Below, piece by piece: positions 45,170 to 54,402 of a stretch of DNA of 64,000 bases. Source of the stretch: Lepas anatifera (lineage: Eukaryota; Arthropoda; Thecostraca; Lepadidae); the NCBI GenBank assembly GCA_034440635.1, contig JAOTON010000975.1, positions 2,108,001 through 2,172,000 on the forward strand, written 5' to 3'. The notes under the pieces were generated by a model. That model was not told the DNA's origin. It made no database searches and was given only the letters and a program-made list of their open reading frames with translations. Numbering within the stretch: position 1 is the stretch's first letter; every line of letters begins with the position of its first letter. The position numbers were made by a program, and so were the translations under genes.

Positions 45170-46496
45170 GGAGTTGGCCTTGTGTTCTTATTATCTGTCT
45201 ATTCAAGACCACCTCAGGGCCCCCTGATGTAGATCAGGGCCACAGAGCAGCTCATGCTTCACCCAGGGACTAGACTAGCTCATTGGTCCCAGAGATGAGG
45301 TCATCAGACTAGCTCATTGGTCCCAGAGATGAGGTCATCAGACTAGCTCACTGGGCCACAGATAGGCTCATAGGGCCTTAAACCAGTTCAAGAAGCCCCA
45401 GAACAGTTTAAGGCGCCAGATCACCTCAGGGGGCCTCAAGCCAACATTAGGGGCTCTCACAAGCTCAGCGCCCAGACCAACTCAGGGTACCCGCAGAACC
45501 TAGATCCACTCTTGGGCCCCAGATCAGCTCTTGGGGCCCCAGATCAGTTCAGGGGCCTCAAGTCAGGTCAGGGGGCAAGATCAAGTCAGGGCCACTAAAT
45601 CAGCTCAGGGATCCCTCACCAGCTCGGGACCCAATCAGTTCAAAAGCCCCAGAGCTGCTCAGGGGACACCAGACCGGCCCATAGGGCACCAGATCAGCTT
45701 CGGGGACAAACAATCAGATCAGTGGTCCCCGACAAGCTCGGGAATACCAGATCAAGTCAGGAGGCACTTAATCAGCTCAGGAGCCCCATACCATCTCAGG
45801 GGCCCTCATCAGCCTCTGTGGGCCCAGCTCAGCTCAGGGCTTTAGAGCTGCTCATGAAATCACGTAAGGAGGCCCAGATCAGCTTAAAGGGCACCAGATT
45901 AGCTCAGGGGGCACCAGGCTAGCTCAGAGGGCATCAGGTGGGCTCAGGAGGCACCAGATCGACTCAGGGGCATTAGTGCAGCTCAGGTGGCACCAGATCG
46001 ATCTGATCGGGGGCCATATCAGCTCTCAGCCCCCCCCCCAGACTATGGCAGGAGCTTAAATCAGCTCAGGGAGCAACATAACAGCTCAGGGGACGCAAGG
46101 TGGGCTCAGGGCCCACCAAACCAGCTCAGGGAGGCACCAGGCCATCTAAGGAGACATCAATAATCAGCTGAGGGGGCACCTAATCAGCTGAAGAGGCACC
46201 ATATTGACTTAGGAGACAGAATCAACTTGGGGGAGGCATGAGATCAGCTCGGGGGGCCCGAATCAGCTCAAGGGGCACTAAATCAGCAATTAGGGCACCA
46301 AGCAAGCTCGGAGGCATTATACTAACTCAGAGGGCATTATATAGGTTCAGGAGGCACAATTATTTGCTCAGTGGGGCATTCGATTGACTCAGGGGCACCA
46401 GATCAGCTTAGAGGGCAAGTAATCAGCTCAAGGGGCCAAGACCAGCTGAGAGGCCACGAGATGAGCTCAAGGAGCACCAGATTAGCTTCACCCGTA
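45170..46496 (+). repeat. Degenerate ~20-24-bp minisatellite (AGCTCAGGGGGCACCAGATC type)
   Basis: Variants of CCAGATCAGCTCAGGGGGCA recur dozens of times with period 20-24 bp and many substitutions. The open frame at 45531-45845 is the array read through and is not supported as a gene. The array forms much of the 4.2-kb hAT-like element. Confidence 0.8.
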
Positions 46497-47395
46497 CGAT
46501 TATTGGCGACGATGAGGCATTAGGTGGACACATTCTAGGTGCCCATACTCTTCCCGGGTGCTTGGAAAGGCGACAGAATGCTTTAGCTGACCAAAACGGC
46601 ACTTAATTGTCATACAATAGTTCAAATCGCTAAATGCAGTCTAGTTCCATCTGTGTTCAATGGCGTAGGGCACTAAATTTCGAGCGGCACGGCCCAAAGG
46701 GGGTACACCACCTGGCAATCAAAACGACACCCGGCACCGATGGGGGGCACGTGCCCCCTGTGCCCCCTGGCTGCGGCTCTGGACAGTAGATAAACTACGG
46801 GAGGCATTAAATAAGTTCAGGGGCCCGGATCAGCTCAAGGGGCACTAAAACAGCTAATAAGGCACCAGGCAAGCTCGGAGGCATCAGACTAACTTAGAGA
46901 GCATTATAATTAGAGAGAGCATGAAAAATTAGAGAGCAATACATAGGTTCAGAAGGCACAATTATTTTCTCAGGGGGGCACCAGGTTGACTACGAGGGCA
47001 TCAGATCAGCTCAGAGGGCACATGATCAGCTCAAAGGGCCAAGACCAGCGCTCAGGGGGCACCAGATGAGCTCAAGGGGCACCAGATTAGGTCCGCTCGT
47101 ACGATTATTGGCGATGATGAGGCATTATCTGGAAACGGATTACGTCCCTATATTCTTCCCGGGTGCTTGGAAAGGCGACAGAATGCCCTAACTGACCAAA
47201 AAGGCACTTAATTGTCAAACAATAGCTTACATCGCTAAATGCAGTCTAGTTCCATCTCGGCTCAACGGCGTAGGGCACTAAATTTCGAGCGGCACGGCCC
47301 AAAGAGGGCACACCACCTGGCAATCAAAAGGGCAACCCCGTCACCGATGGGGGGGCAAGTGCCCCCTGTGCCCCCCCTGGCTGCGCCCCTGGCTG
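46340..47395 (+). repeat. ~600-bp imperfect tandem duplication inside the hAT-like element
   Basis: CGTACGATTATTGGCGA starts at about 46495 and again at about 47098. From GGTTCAGGAGGCACAATTAT to GGGGGGCACGTGCCCCCTGT the two blocks align throughout. The left block ends in a decayed terminal repeat (CCTGGCTGCGGCTCTGG), the right one in the true terminus. The duplication includes both minisatellite and unique sequence. Confidence 0.75.
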
Positions 47396-47399
47396 CAGA

Positions 47400-48166
47400 G
47401 ATTGCTTGGTAGATGCTATATTAGAATGATAATTGTAGCCATGATATAGCCGCATCACTCTTTCGAAAAGCGAAAAGTATAGTCAGACTAATTCTAACGT
47501 GATGGATGTTATGGAATGAAATAGATACACCGACATTTTTATCAAATGTGATATGAAGTGGAGTTGTCTGTGGAAGAAATATACTTGTTCTAAATGAAAA
47601 AGCGCATTTATCATGAATTTTGGAGTTATATTTAGCGTAAGGCTTTTGCTAAGTGATCTTACAGTTTGTCCTGATTTACATAATGATCAATCGGCAATAC
47701 TCGGATATTCATTCTCCTTCGTCACCTACAATGACTTAGTGTTCTAATGTGATTTACGATGAAGTCATGACAGTGAATTCTTCCAATATGTATTGCTGAA
47801 AGATTGGCAAAATGATATGTCGTGCGACAGGTCTTTATATATTCCTCCGACTTCCATGGTCCATCCCTGACTTGGCAAATCCATTTCCCTAGCTCATTTA
47901 TTCTAGTGTCGTTGTATTGATCTTGTGGAGGGAAATGTCCACAGCCCATTTAGTATAAACAAGACGATGATGAATTACTCAAACTTCTGACCTTTGGAAG
48001 ACGGACTTAGGACTCCACATTTCGATCGATGGACCAATTACCAATCAATTAATCATTTCTAAGGTCATTAAAGTAATGTTTGAGACGAGCTGTCTGAATC
48101 ATAGATGTAGCTTTCAAAAGTTGAGATGTTGTCAAAATAGACTTCAAACGAACCAAATCCCAGGGC
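47400..48166. other. Non-coding stretch, nothing recognised
   Basis: A 75-codon frame on the minus strand at 47722-47949 has no recognised domain. Confidence 0.35.
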
Positions 48167-48174
48167 CCTGCTTG

Positions 48175-48326
48175 CAATGGCGGATACAAGGGGGCTAGGA
48201 GGCTCAAGCCCCGCCCCAAATGTCAGTGTCTTTGGTTCATAAATAGCCGCAGGCTGTTCCAAGGCAATAGCGATGGAGACTCCAGCCCTCTAGATCCCCC
48301 GAAATATTGTTATGCATCCGCCACTG
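48175..48326. mobile_element. 152-bp hAT-like MITE
   Basis: Left end CAATGGCGGATACAAGG; right end reversed CAGTGGCGGATGCATAAC. Flanking octamers CCTGCTTG and CATGTTTG agree at 6 of 8. The ends resemble those of the 2.6-kb element at 23405 (CAGTGG(C/T)GGAT). The E-subfamily element begins only 15 bp to the right. Confidence 0.55.
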
Positions 48327-48340
48327 CATGTTTGTGTAAA

Positions 48341-49170
48341 CACGCGCATTGACGGGGCGCGGGAACCCGCCCCTCGGGTTTTTGGGGATAGCATAAAAAC
48401 GGCGGTGCGTAGCTCCATCGTACTTGGTATACCTTTTCTCTAATCATTTTTATAACTTTATTTTTCAAAATTTTAAGGTTAGATCTTCTCAGTGAGGTCA
48501 CCAGTACATGTCAAAAACTTGACCTAAAAAAGTTTAAGAAAGGATAAGTCAGAACTGGGTGAACGTATCCAATGGAAACTCATATACGATAATGGTCTCA
48601 ACGTGCTTTTTAACAAAAATTCCCGGTATTTTTTATATCGTTGACCTTAGGTCAGGTACGAGCCATGACCTCTCCATTGGTAATACATGGGAAAATTTGT
48701 TTAACTGAATAACTTAGTAATAGATAATAATACAGCATTTGTTATAGCTTCATTATATTAGCCTTGCTTTTGCGGATCTATTTATATGCGTTTTGACCGA
48801 ATTTGACCTTGAACTAACCGCAGGTCAGGTCAAATAACATATTTAACCTGATTTGACCTAACAAGGTCATATTATATATCATGCAGTTCGGCTTGCTGCG
48901 AAGATTTTAATGGTCTAAATTGCTTTGCTTTATCTTTATTTGTTTAGATGTAATGGCCGAATCCTTCATTTACATGTGACGGCATGTTTTGACTCCTAGT
49001 GACGACCTGACAAAAATGGTCCAAATATTTTCGATAGAGAAGTGGATGGGCTACCCAACACCATTTGCAGTTTTTCGCTATCTAGCGTTCTTTTCGAGAT
49101 CTTAGGAGGGGCGGGTAGCTACCCCCCCCCGTCAAAGCAAAGGTGGCTCAGACCCCCGTAAATGCGTCTG
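48341..49170 (-). mobile_element. AGGTCA-rich NTAA element, subfamily E (copy 1, inverted)
   Basis: The left end is CACGCGCATTGACGGGGCGC, preceded by GTAA (48337-48340). The right end is GGCTCAGACCCCCGTAAATG, then CGTCTG, followed by CTAA (49171-49174). It is the reverse of 52059-52894. Multiple AGGTCA/TGACCT words occur (for example TTGACCTTAGGTCAGG, GCAGGTCAGGTCAAA, TTGACCTAACAAGGTCATA). The conserved block GGGGATAGCATAAAAACGGC lies near the left end in reverse. Confidence 0.75.
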
Positions 49171-49308
49171 CTAATACTGGATAGTTAGCCCTATTCTCGT
49201 CAGGCTCCTAGTTGTTCCTATCCCTGTCAAGGAAGAAGACGAATTGGACCGTGTAATGTATCAAAAATTCTACTGGTCTGATTTTGAAAAAGTAAGTTGG
49301 GATAAAAA

Positions 49309-49358
49309 GGTCTGGATGGCGCAGTCGGTTAGCGCGCCCTCTCGGCTTTGTTGGTGCT
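49309..49358 (+). repeat. tRNA-derived SINE, family S2 (copy e), 5' tRNA half
   Basis: TGGCGCAGTCGG at 49317-49328 is a perfect A-box match (TRGYNNARNNGG). GGTCTGGATGGCGCAGTCGG, then TTAGCGCGCCCTCTCGGC, is a tRNA 5' half. It is split from its 3' half (49732 onward) by insertion of S1 copy c. Confidence 0.7.
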
Positions 49359-49731
49359 ATTTTGTATGTTTTTTTTTAAGTTTAATTTTGTTCAAGTTGT
49401 TCCTGGTAAGGCTGCTGGAGTCGGGAGTCTCACTAAAGTCATCAAGGGACTTGTCACGGAGACCCCGACCCCACCACCCGAATGAGCAACTCCCACAATG
49501 GAGGGTTGATTTGAGCCAAGTTTAACGTCCCACAAAGCACAGGGACGGCCGCCCCGCTCAGGTCACCCTCTCACCAGTCAGTTGCCAGCCGACCTGTACG
49601 TCGGGTAAACTATTGAGCGCCGGAGCGTCTCAGGGGAACCGATCCCAAGCACGGACATGCACTCCCACTGCATGCTTCTGAGCCGCGGGCCGGAGCCCAA
49701 CGCTCTACCAACTGAGCTACTGGGGCGGCAT
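49359..49731 (-). repeat. tRNA-derived SINE, family S1 (copy c), inserted into S2
   Basis: On the minus strand it begins GCCGCCCCAGTAGCTCAGTT, then GGTAGAGCGTTGGGCTC: an intact-looking tRNA 5' half with A box TAGCTCAGTTGG. The body matches copies a and b, and a T-run at the left (A-rich tail on the minus strand) closes it. GTGCT at 49354-49358 and 49732-49736 is the likely short target duplication. Copy c is the best preserved of the three. Confidence 0.7.
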
Positions 49732-49850
49732 GTGCTGAGTGTTGCGAGTTCGAGCCCACCCAGAAGCAAAATTTGGCGCCCTGCCCTAACTCAAGCCTAG
49801 CCCATTCCCTTCCTCCTACGACGACATATAACCTCAGCAGTTTGTGAGTA
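49732..49850 (+). repeat. tRNA-derived SINE, family S2 (copy e), 3' half
   Basis: Continues the 49309 tRNA half: GTGCTGAGTGTTGCGAGTTC, then GAGCCCACCC (B box at 49747-49757). The body follows with GCGCCCTGCCCTAACTC, AGCCTAGCCCATTCCC and CGACGACATAT, the reverse complement of the module in copies c and d. Confidence 0.7.
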
Positions 49851-50311
49851 GATAAGTCCCCACCCAAAACATACGAATATGGCATCGACTTGTCGAAGGC
49901 TGAACTCTATTTGAAAAATGAGCTTATGATTGAAAATTATTTTGGAAAGGGATAAAAAGAGCTGTAGGGGTGTAAAATATGCAATATTTTCAACTTATTT
50001 AGGTTCTACATAGCTTGTGATCTTTTTGTCTGATTTTCATAAAACAAGTACGCATTGATAGAGTGTGGATGCAAAATAAGCATATATTTTGCACATGTGA
50101 AGATTCAAAATGCGATGGCTGTTCCAGGACCAAAATAAGGTTGTGAAATGTATGAGTATTTCCAGTTTTCTGTTGCTTAAAATAATAGCCGTAATATACT
50201 ACGTTACTTTTCAGACATCGAGAGAAATTACATAATAAACAACAAAAATCATTAGAGGTGGATGCAAGAAACAAGCAGTACCTACTGGTGCAAGATGCAT
50301 ATTGTTAATTT

Positions 50312-50312
<1 letters not shown>
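49851..50312. other. AT-rich non-coding stretch, nothing recognised
   Basis: No supportable exon or repeat. Confidence 0.35.

Positions 50313-50379
<67 letters not shown>
50313..50379. repeat. (TA)n microsatellite
   Basis: About 66 bp of pure TA dinucleotide followed by TGTATGTATG. The open frame with a run of Ile-Tyr on the minus strand is the microsatellite read through. Confidence 0.95.
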
Positions 50380-50388
<9 letters not shown>

Positions 50389-50800
50389 ACTGTGATTGAA
50401 ACGTTAATTTGCATATCACTAAAAATATTTTGACAAATTCTAATATCTGCTTTCAATATCATTACAGACGGGTCTGTTCTAAGAAGGCACTGCACACGGT
50501 AAAAGATGGTTTGCATATATACCCTCCCTCAAATCGAAACCTATATCTCCTATCCGTCCAAGTGCAAGACTTCATCTTAGTCTTTCAGCGAATCTGTCCA
50601 ACATGGTTTTAGGGAAATTTCGAAAGTTTAAGAAACTTATCCGCAAGCTTTTATGATATATTCCGGAAAATGACCCTGGCTCTGGCAATTGGTGCCCCGA
50701 TAAGCTCCACAAATAATTATTATCATACCCCATTCCTCTCCCCTGACAAGAGAAGGGTAACAAATTACATCCCCAGGACGCTTGGGATGTCTTGTTGTGT

Positions 50801-50840
50801 GAGAGAGAGAGAGAGGAGAGAGAGAGAGGGGAGAGAGAGG
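50801..50840. repeat. (GA)n microsatellite
   Basis: About 40 bp of GA with GG interruptions. Confidence 0.9.
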
Positions 50841-52054
50841 TACTACATTGGAAAATGTGTTGATACCCACTAGTTTCTAAAACCATACCACAGACACAAA
50901 AATAAGATCACGTCTGACAGCTCTTGTTTTCAGGTCACGCAATCCTATGTCAATGTCCAGTGATTAACAGCGCTATTCCTAGACCTCTTGGTCTCGGTAT
51001 CTTGAACCCGCTCGTCACTTATGTTGTCGGTGTAGTTAAGAACTGACGGCCGCGGACTGGCACTCTCATCTCGACCCGGCTGGCACGCGGACGGCGCGCC
51101 TCTGACGAGAGCTAAAATCGACGTCGGCGGTGCACCGTGGCACTGTGTCCCTGTGCTTGACGTGTGCGATATCTGTTGGCACTCTGCAGATGATCTGCGG
51201 TCACGACGTGCCACAGAAATATGGAGCTGTCGTAATGCATTTATAAACCTAGTGACACGTTGACGTGCGTGCAGAATCAGACAACGCGTATAAGGGCTTT
51301 AATTTTTCCTTACTTGTCTAATGTGTATACTGGCATAATGTTGCCTACTTGCTAGTCATAGCGTAATTATAGGGTATATATCATATTGTGACGTCATAGG
51401 TCACCACCCGTGAATAACTTTGACACCAAAATTTTATATTTTTTTGGACTTTCTCGCAATCTTGATTCATTTTTAGTACGTTCCACAGTTTTTTGCGTTT
51501 AATCACAGCATTTCCCGATGATTTCTATGCGCGGAAAATATTTGAAATTTATGAGCTCGTTCCACCTTGAAGGTATTGAACTAGTTAAACTAAAATTAAT
51601 CATAATAGCCACAATGTCTATCAACAAGTACCATAGCCAGCCCCAGTCCACCACGCGATTGGCGTTCTTCTAAGCCTTTTAAAGTACGAGCTGAGGTGAG
51701 GCCATCAAGCTGGAAAAAAGCTAGCCAGATATCTGGATAAATAATTCGGAAGGATTATTCATAATGCATTGATGCACTTATTAATTCATTGACCAATCCA
51801 TTCATTCATCAACGTTGAAATTGTTTATTTGGCTAAGATTTGAATAATTTAGCTGAAAAAGTTGGTCGGACACATAGCGACTATTTGATTTAGATAAAAA
51901 TTACATTGAAATGAGACATCCTTTCTACGCACAGCGTTATCATGATAACCATGCCACAAACAACGATCCGAACAAAAGCATGTTTACAACAAAGTATTGG
52001 AAATACAATTTATGATAGGTGAGGCTACAAAACCTGGACCAACATTTCTGATTT
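50841..52054. other. Non-coding stretch; CpG-richer part at 50990-51210
   Basis: An 89-codon open frame (50945-51214, minus strand) coincides with a modest CpG-rich patch. No family was recognised and no splice sites were weighed in its favour. Confidence 0.3.
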
Positions 52055-52058
52055 TTAA

Positions 52059-52894
52059 CACGCGCATTGACGTGGGTCTGAGCCACCTTCGTTTTGATGA
52101 GGGGGGAGCGGGTACCCGCCCCCTTAGATCTCGAGAACCATGGTAGGTAGCGAAAAACAGTAAACGGCGTTGGGTAGTCCATCGACTTCTCCATCGAAAA
52201 TATTTGTACCTTTTTTTGTCAGGTCACATTTGAGGTCACGAGAGGTCAAAACATGCCGTCGTAGGGATAACATGTAATTTAAGTTTTTCAGCCATTTCAT
52301 CTAAACAAGTCAAGATAGAGAAAAAAACTACTTGAACTATAGGAATACTCGCAGCAAGCCCAATCGAATGATGTATAATTTGACCTTACTAGGTCAAATC
52401 AAAGATTTGACCTGACCTGAGGTCAGGTCAGGATCAAATATATAAAATGCATATCATTAGAACTGCAAAGCCAAGGCAAGTCTAATGCAGCTAAAATAAA
52501 CGCCTTATCACCATTCGTTATTATTCAGTAAAAACCATTGTTCCCATGTATTTTCCAATGGAGAGGTCACGCCTCGTACCTGACCTTAGGTCATCGATAT
52601 CAAAAATACCGGAACATATTTCAGAGAACTCGGTGGGCCCATTATGTGATATGACTTTCAACCGGATATGTTCACCCTGCTCCGACTTATGCTATCTTAA
52701 ACTTTTAGGTCCGGTCACTTGACCTGTACTGGTGACCTGACCTGAAAGGACCCAACCTTAGAAATTTCACAAAAGTTGTAAAAATGATGAGGGAAAAGGT
52801 ATGCCAAGTACGGCGCCGCTACGCGCCGCCGTTTTTCTGCTATCTCCGAAAAACCCGACGGGGGGCGGGTACCCGCCCCCCGTCAATGCGCGTG
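52059..52894 (+). mobile_element. AGGTCA-rich NTAA element, subfamily E (copy 2)
   Basis: TTAA at 52055-52058 and 52895-52898. Left end CACGCGCATTGACGTGGGTC; right end CGTCAATGCGCGTG. Near the right end is a perfect 28-bp palindrome (52857-52884) centred on GGGTACCC. Near the left end, GGGAGCGGGTACCCGCCCCC is a similar palindrome. The body contains TTGACCTTACTAGGTCAAAT, TTGACCTGACCTGAGGTCAG and ACCTGACCTTAGGTCATC. The block GTTTTTCTGCTATCTCCGAA precedes the palindrome. Confidence 0.8.
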
Positions 52895-52898
52895 TTAA

Positions 52899-53352
52899 TA
52901 GATCGATTGCCAGGAAGGAATTTAGATATGTTTTGTAAGCTACGCAATGCTATGATATGTTTATGATAGGCATATACAAATATGAAGAATGAATGAATCA
53001 ATGAAACAATGGACCACCTACTCTATTCAAAACCATCTATGTTTTCTCAGAATTTGTTCGGCTCGATGTTTAATTGTTTTTCTTAAAAAAAATAGCCAAA
53101 TCTCTATTCTAAAGGGATCCACCCAGGCATATCGTGTAACCATGAGGACGCCAGTTTTCCCCAGGTGGCGTCATTGGTAGGGAGGCTCAGGATTAGTAGA
53201 CCCCCTCCCCTCATTTGTACCAGCACTCGTAACAACCGCTGCCGGTGTTCAAATCATAAATACCACGGCAAAAATCATTCCGATTTCTCTAACTTTCTCT
53301 GCGATATACCTACTACATCCCAAAACTGCAGCCGAATACCTGTACTTGCCCC
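52899..53352. other. Non-coding stretch, nothing recognised
   Basis: No supportable feature. Confidence 0.35.
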
Positions 53353-53664
53353 GATAGGCGGATCCAGGAATGCCAATGGAGGGCGCCTTTTCGGGGGACG
53401 CCATGCGGGCCAGGGGAAGCCACATTTGACCGGAAAATCTATCAGGTGGGCGCGAAATCCTATCGCTGGGCACCGATATTCGCATCCTAGGGGGTGCGAA
53501 GTAAAATTTCAAGGGGGTGCCATCTACCTTTCAGGGGGCGCCGTAACATTTGAAGGGGGCGCCATCTACCTTTCAGGGGGCGCCGTGACTATTTCAGGGA
53601 GGGCCGATGGTTGATCAGGGGGTGGGGGCATCTGCCTCCCTTTGCCTCCCTGGATCCGCCTATG
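53353..53664. mobile_element. hAT-like MITE with CATAGGCGGATCC ends (copy 3)
   Basis: Ends GATAGGCGGATCCAGG and CCTGGATCCGCCTATG. Flanking octamers CTTGCCCC and CCTTCCCC agree at 6 of 8. The interior repeats GGGGGCGCCATCTACCTTTC and GGGGGCGCCGT twice in tandem. The open frame across it (53165-53614) is not supported as a gene. Confidence 0.65.
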
Positions 53665-54398
53665 CCTTCCCCACCCCATCCCCACGGAAAGTTACTGCGA
53701 CCAGTTACTGTGACAAACGTTCGTCGGAATGCTGCCAGTTTGCCTGCAATGATGCCAGATTTAAAAATATAATCTTGAGTTGTTTGATTCTTGAGAAAGC
53801 TCCCACTCGTAGCTCTTCAATGCGTTGCAGAGCTGTTGAAGCTCCGGTATGCCCGTTACGGTGCATCAGCCACTTCTCCGCTACTCGAAACCAGTCAAGA
53901 CACCGGCTGGGACGGCTGCTCCAGCGCTCTGATTGATTGTCAGTAGTCACTTTGGGGATGGTTCGCCAAGGCCACCGCTTGTTTCTATAACATTCCATAC
54001 ATTTAATGCTGGTAAACAGCCATGTATTACACCACTCATTTTCTCAGAAAACAACCGCACACAATCATTTTTCCACGAGACAGCATTCAGCTTTATTCAG
54101 AGTGCTTATGTTGAGATCTAATTGTTCCCTACAATTGCGGCTGTCCAAATTACTTATTAACAAAAAACCCAGGCCTGATAAGCAGTGAGCAAGTTTTCAA
54201 GCTGAGGCAGCTTAACTCTTTTTGTATGACAGAAACACAGCAGAAAAATGGTCGTCTCTCACCGTCAGAAGGCATTGAAAAAAACGGAACGCATGCGCCC
54301 TTTGAAGGACAGAAAGAGCGGTAGCCAGCAGGTATTAAACAGAGATAGAGGTGTCACTTAAGGAAATAGAAATCAAACATAGAGATATATTGTATGTC
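53665..54398. other. Non-coding stretch, no gene recognised
   Basis: Overlapping frames on both strands at 53607-53998 have no recognised domain. Confidence 0.3.
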
Positions 54399-54402
54399 AT
54401 AA

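Larger units (their letters stand above)
43176..47391. mobile_element. 4.2-kb hAT-like non-autonomous element with perfect 8-bp target duplication
   Basis: The ends are CAGGGGCGCAGCCAG and CTGGCTGCGCCCCTG, a perfect 15-bp terminal inverted repeat. GCTGCAGA directly flanks both sides. Ends of this type with 8-bp duplications are a hAT signature. The interior holds a nested subfamily B element (43600-44606), a long AGCTCAGG-type minisatellite, and a ~600-bp duplication of the right side, which leaves a second decayed copy of the right end at about 46755-46786. No transposase frame was found, so mobility must have come from elsewhere. Confidence 0.85.

Noticed and set aside
45531..45845. Repetitive open frame rich in Gln, Ser and Pro
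   Set aside because: It is the AGCTCAGG-type minisatellite inside the hAT-like element read through.
49708..49731. Functional tRNA gene on the minus strand
   Set aside because: The tRNA 5' half runs into a SINE body shared with two other loci instead of completing a cloverleaf.
50211..50516. Open frame with Ile-Tyr repeats
   Set aside because: It is the (TA)n microsatellite read through.
53165..53614. 149-codon frame
   Set aside because: It enters the CATAGGCGGATCC MITE and follows its tandem units.
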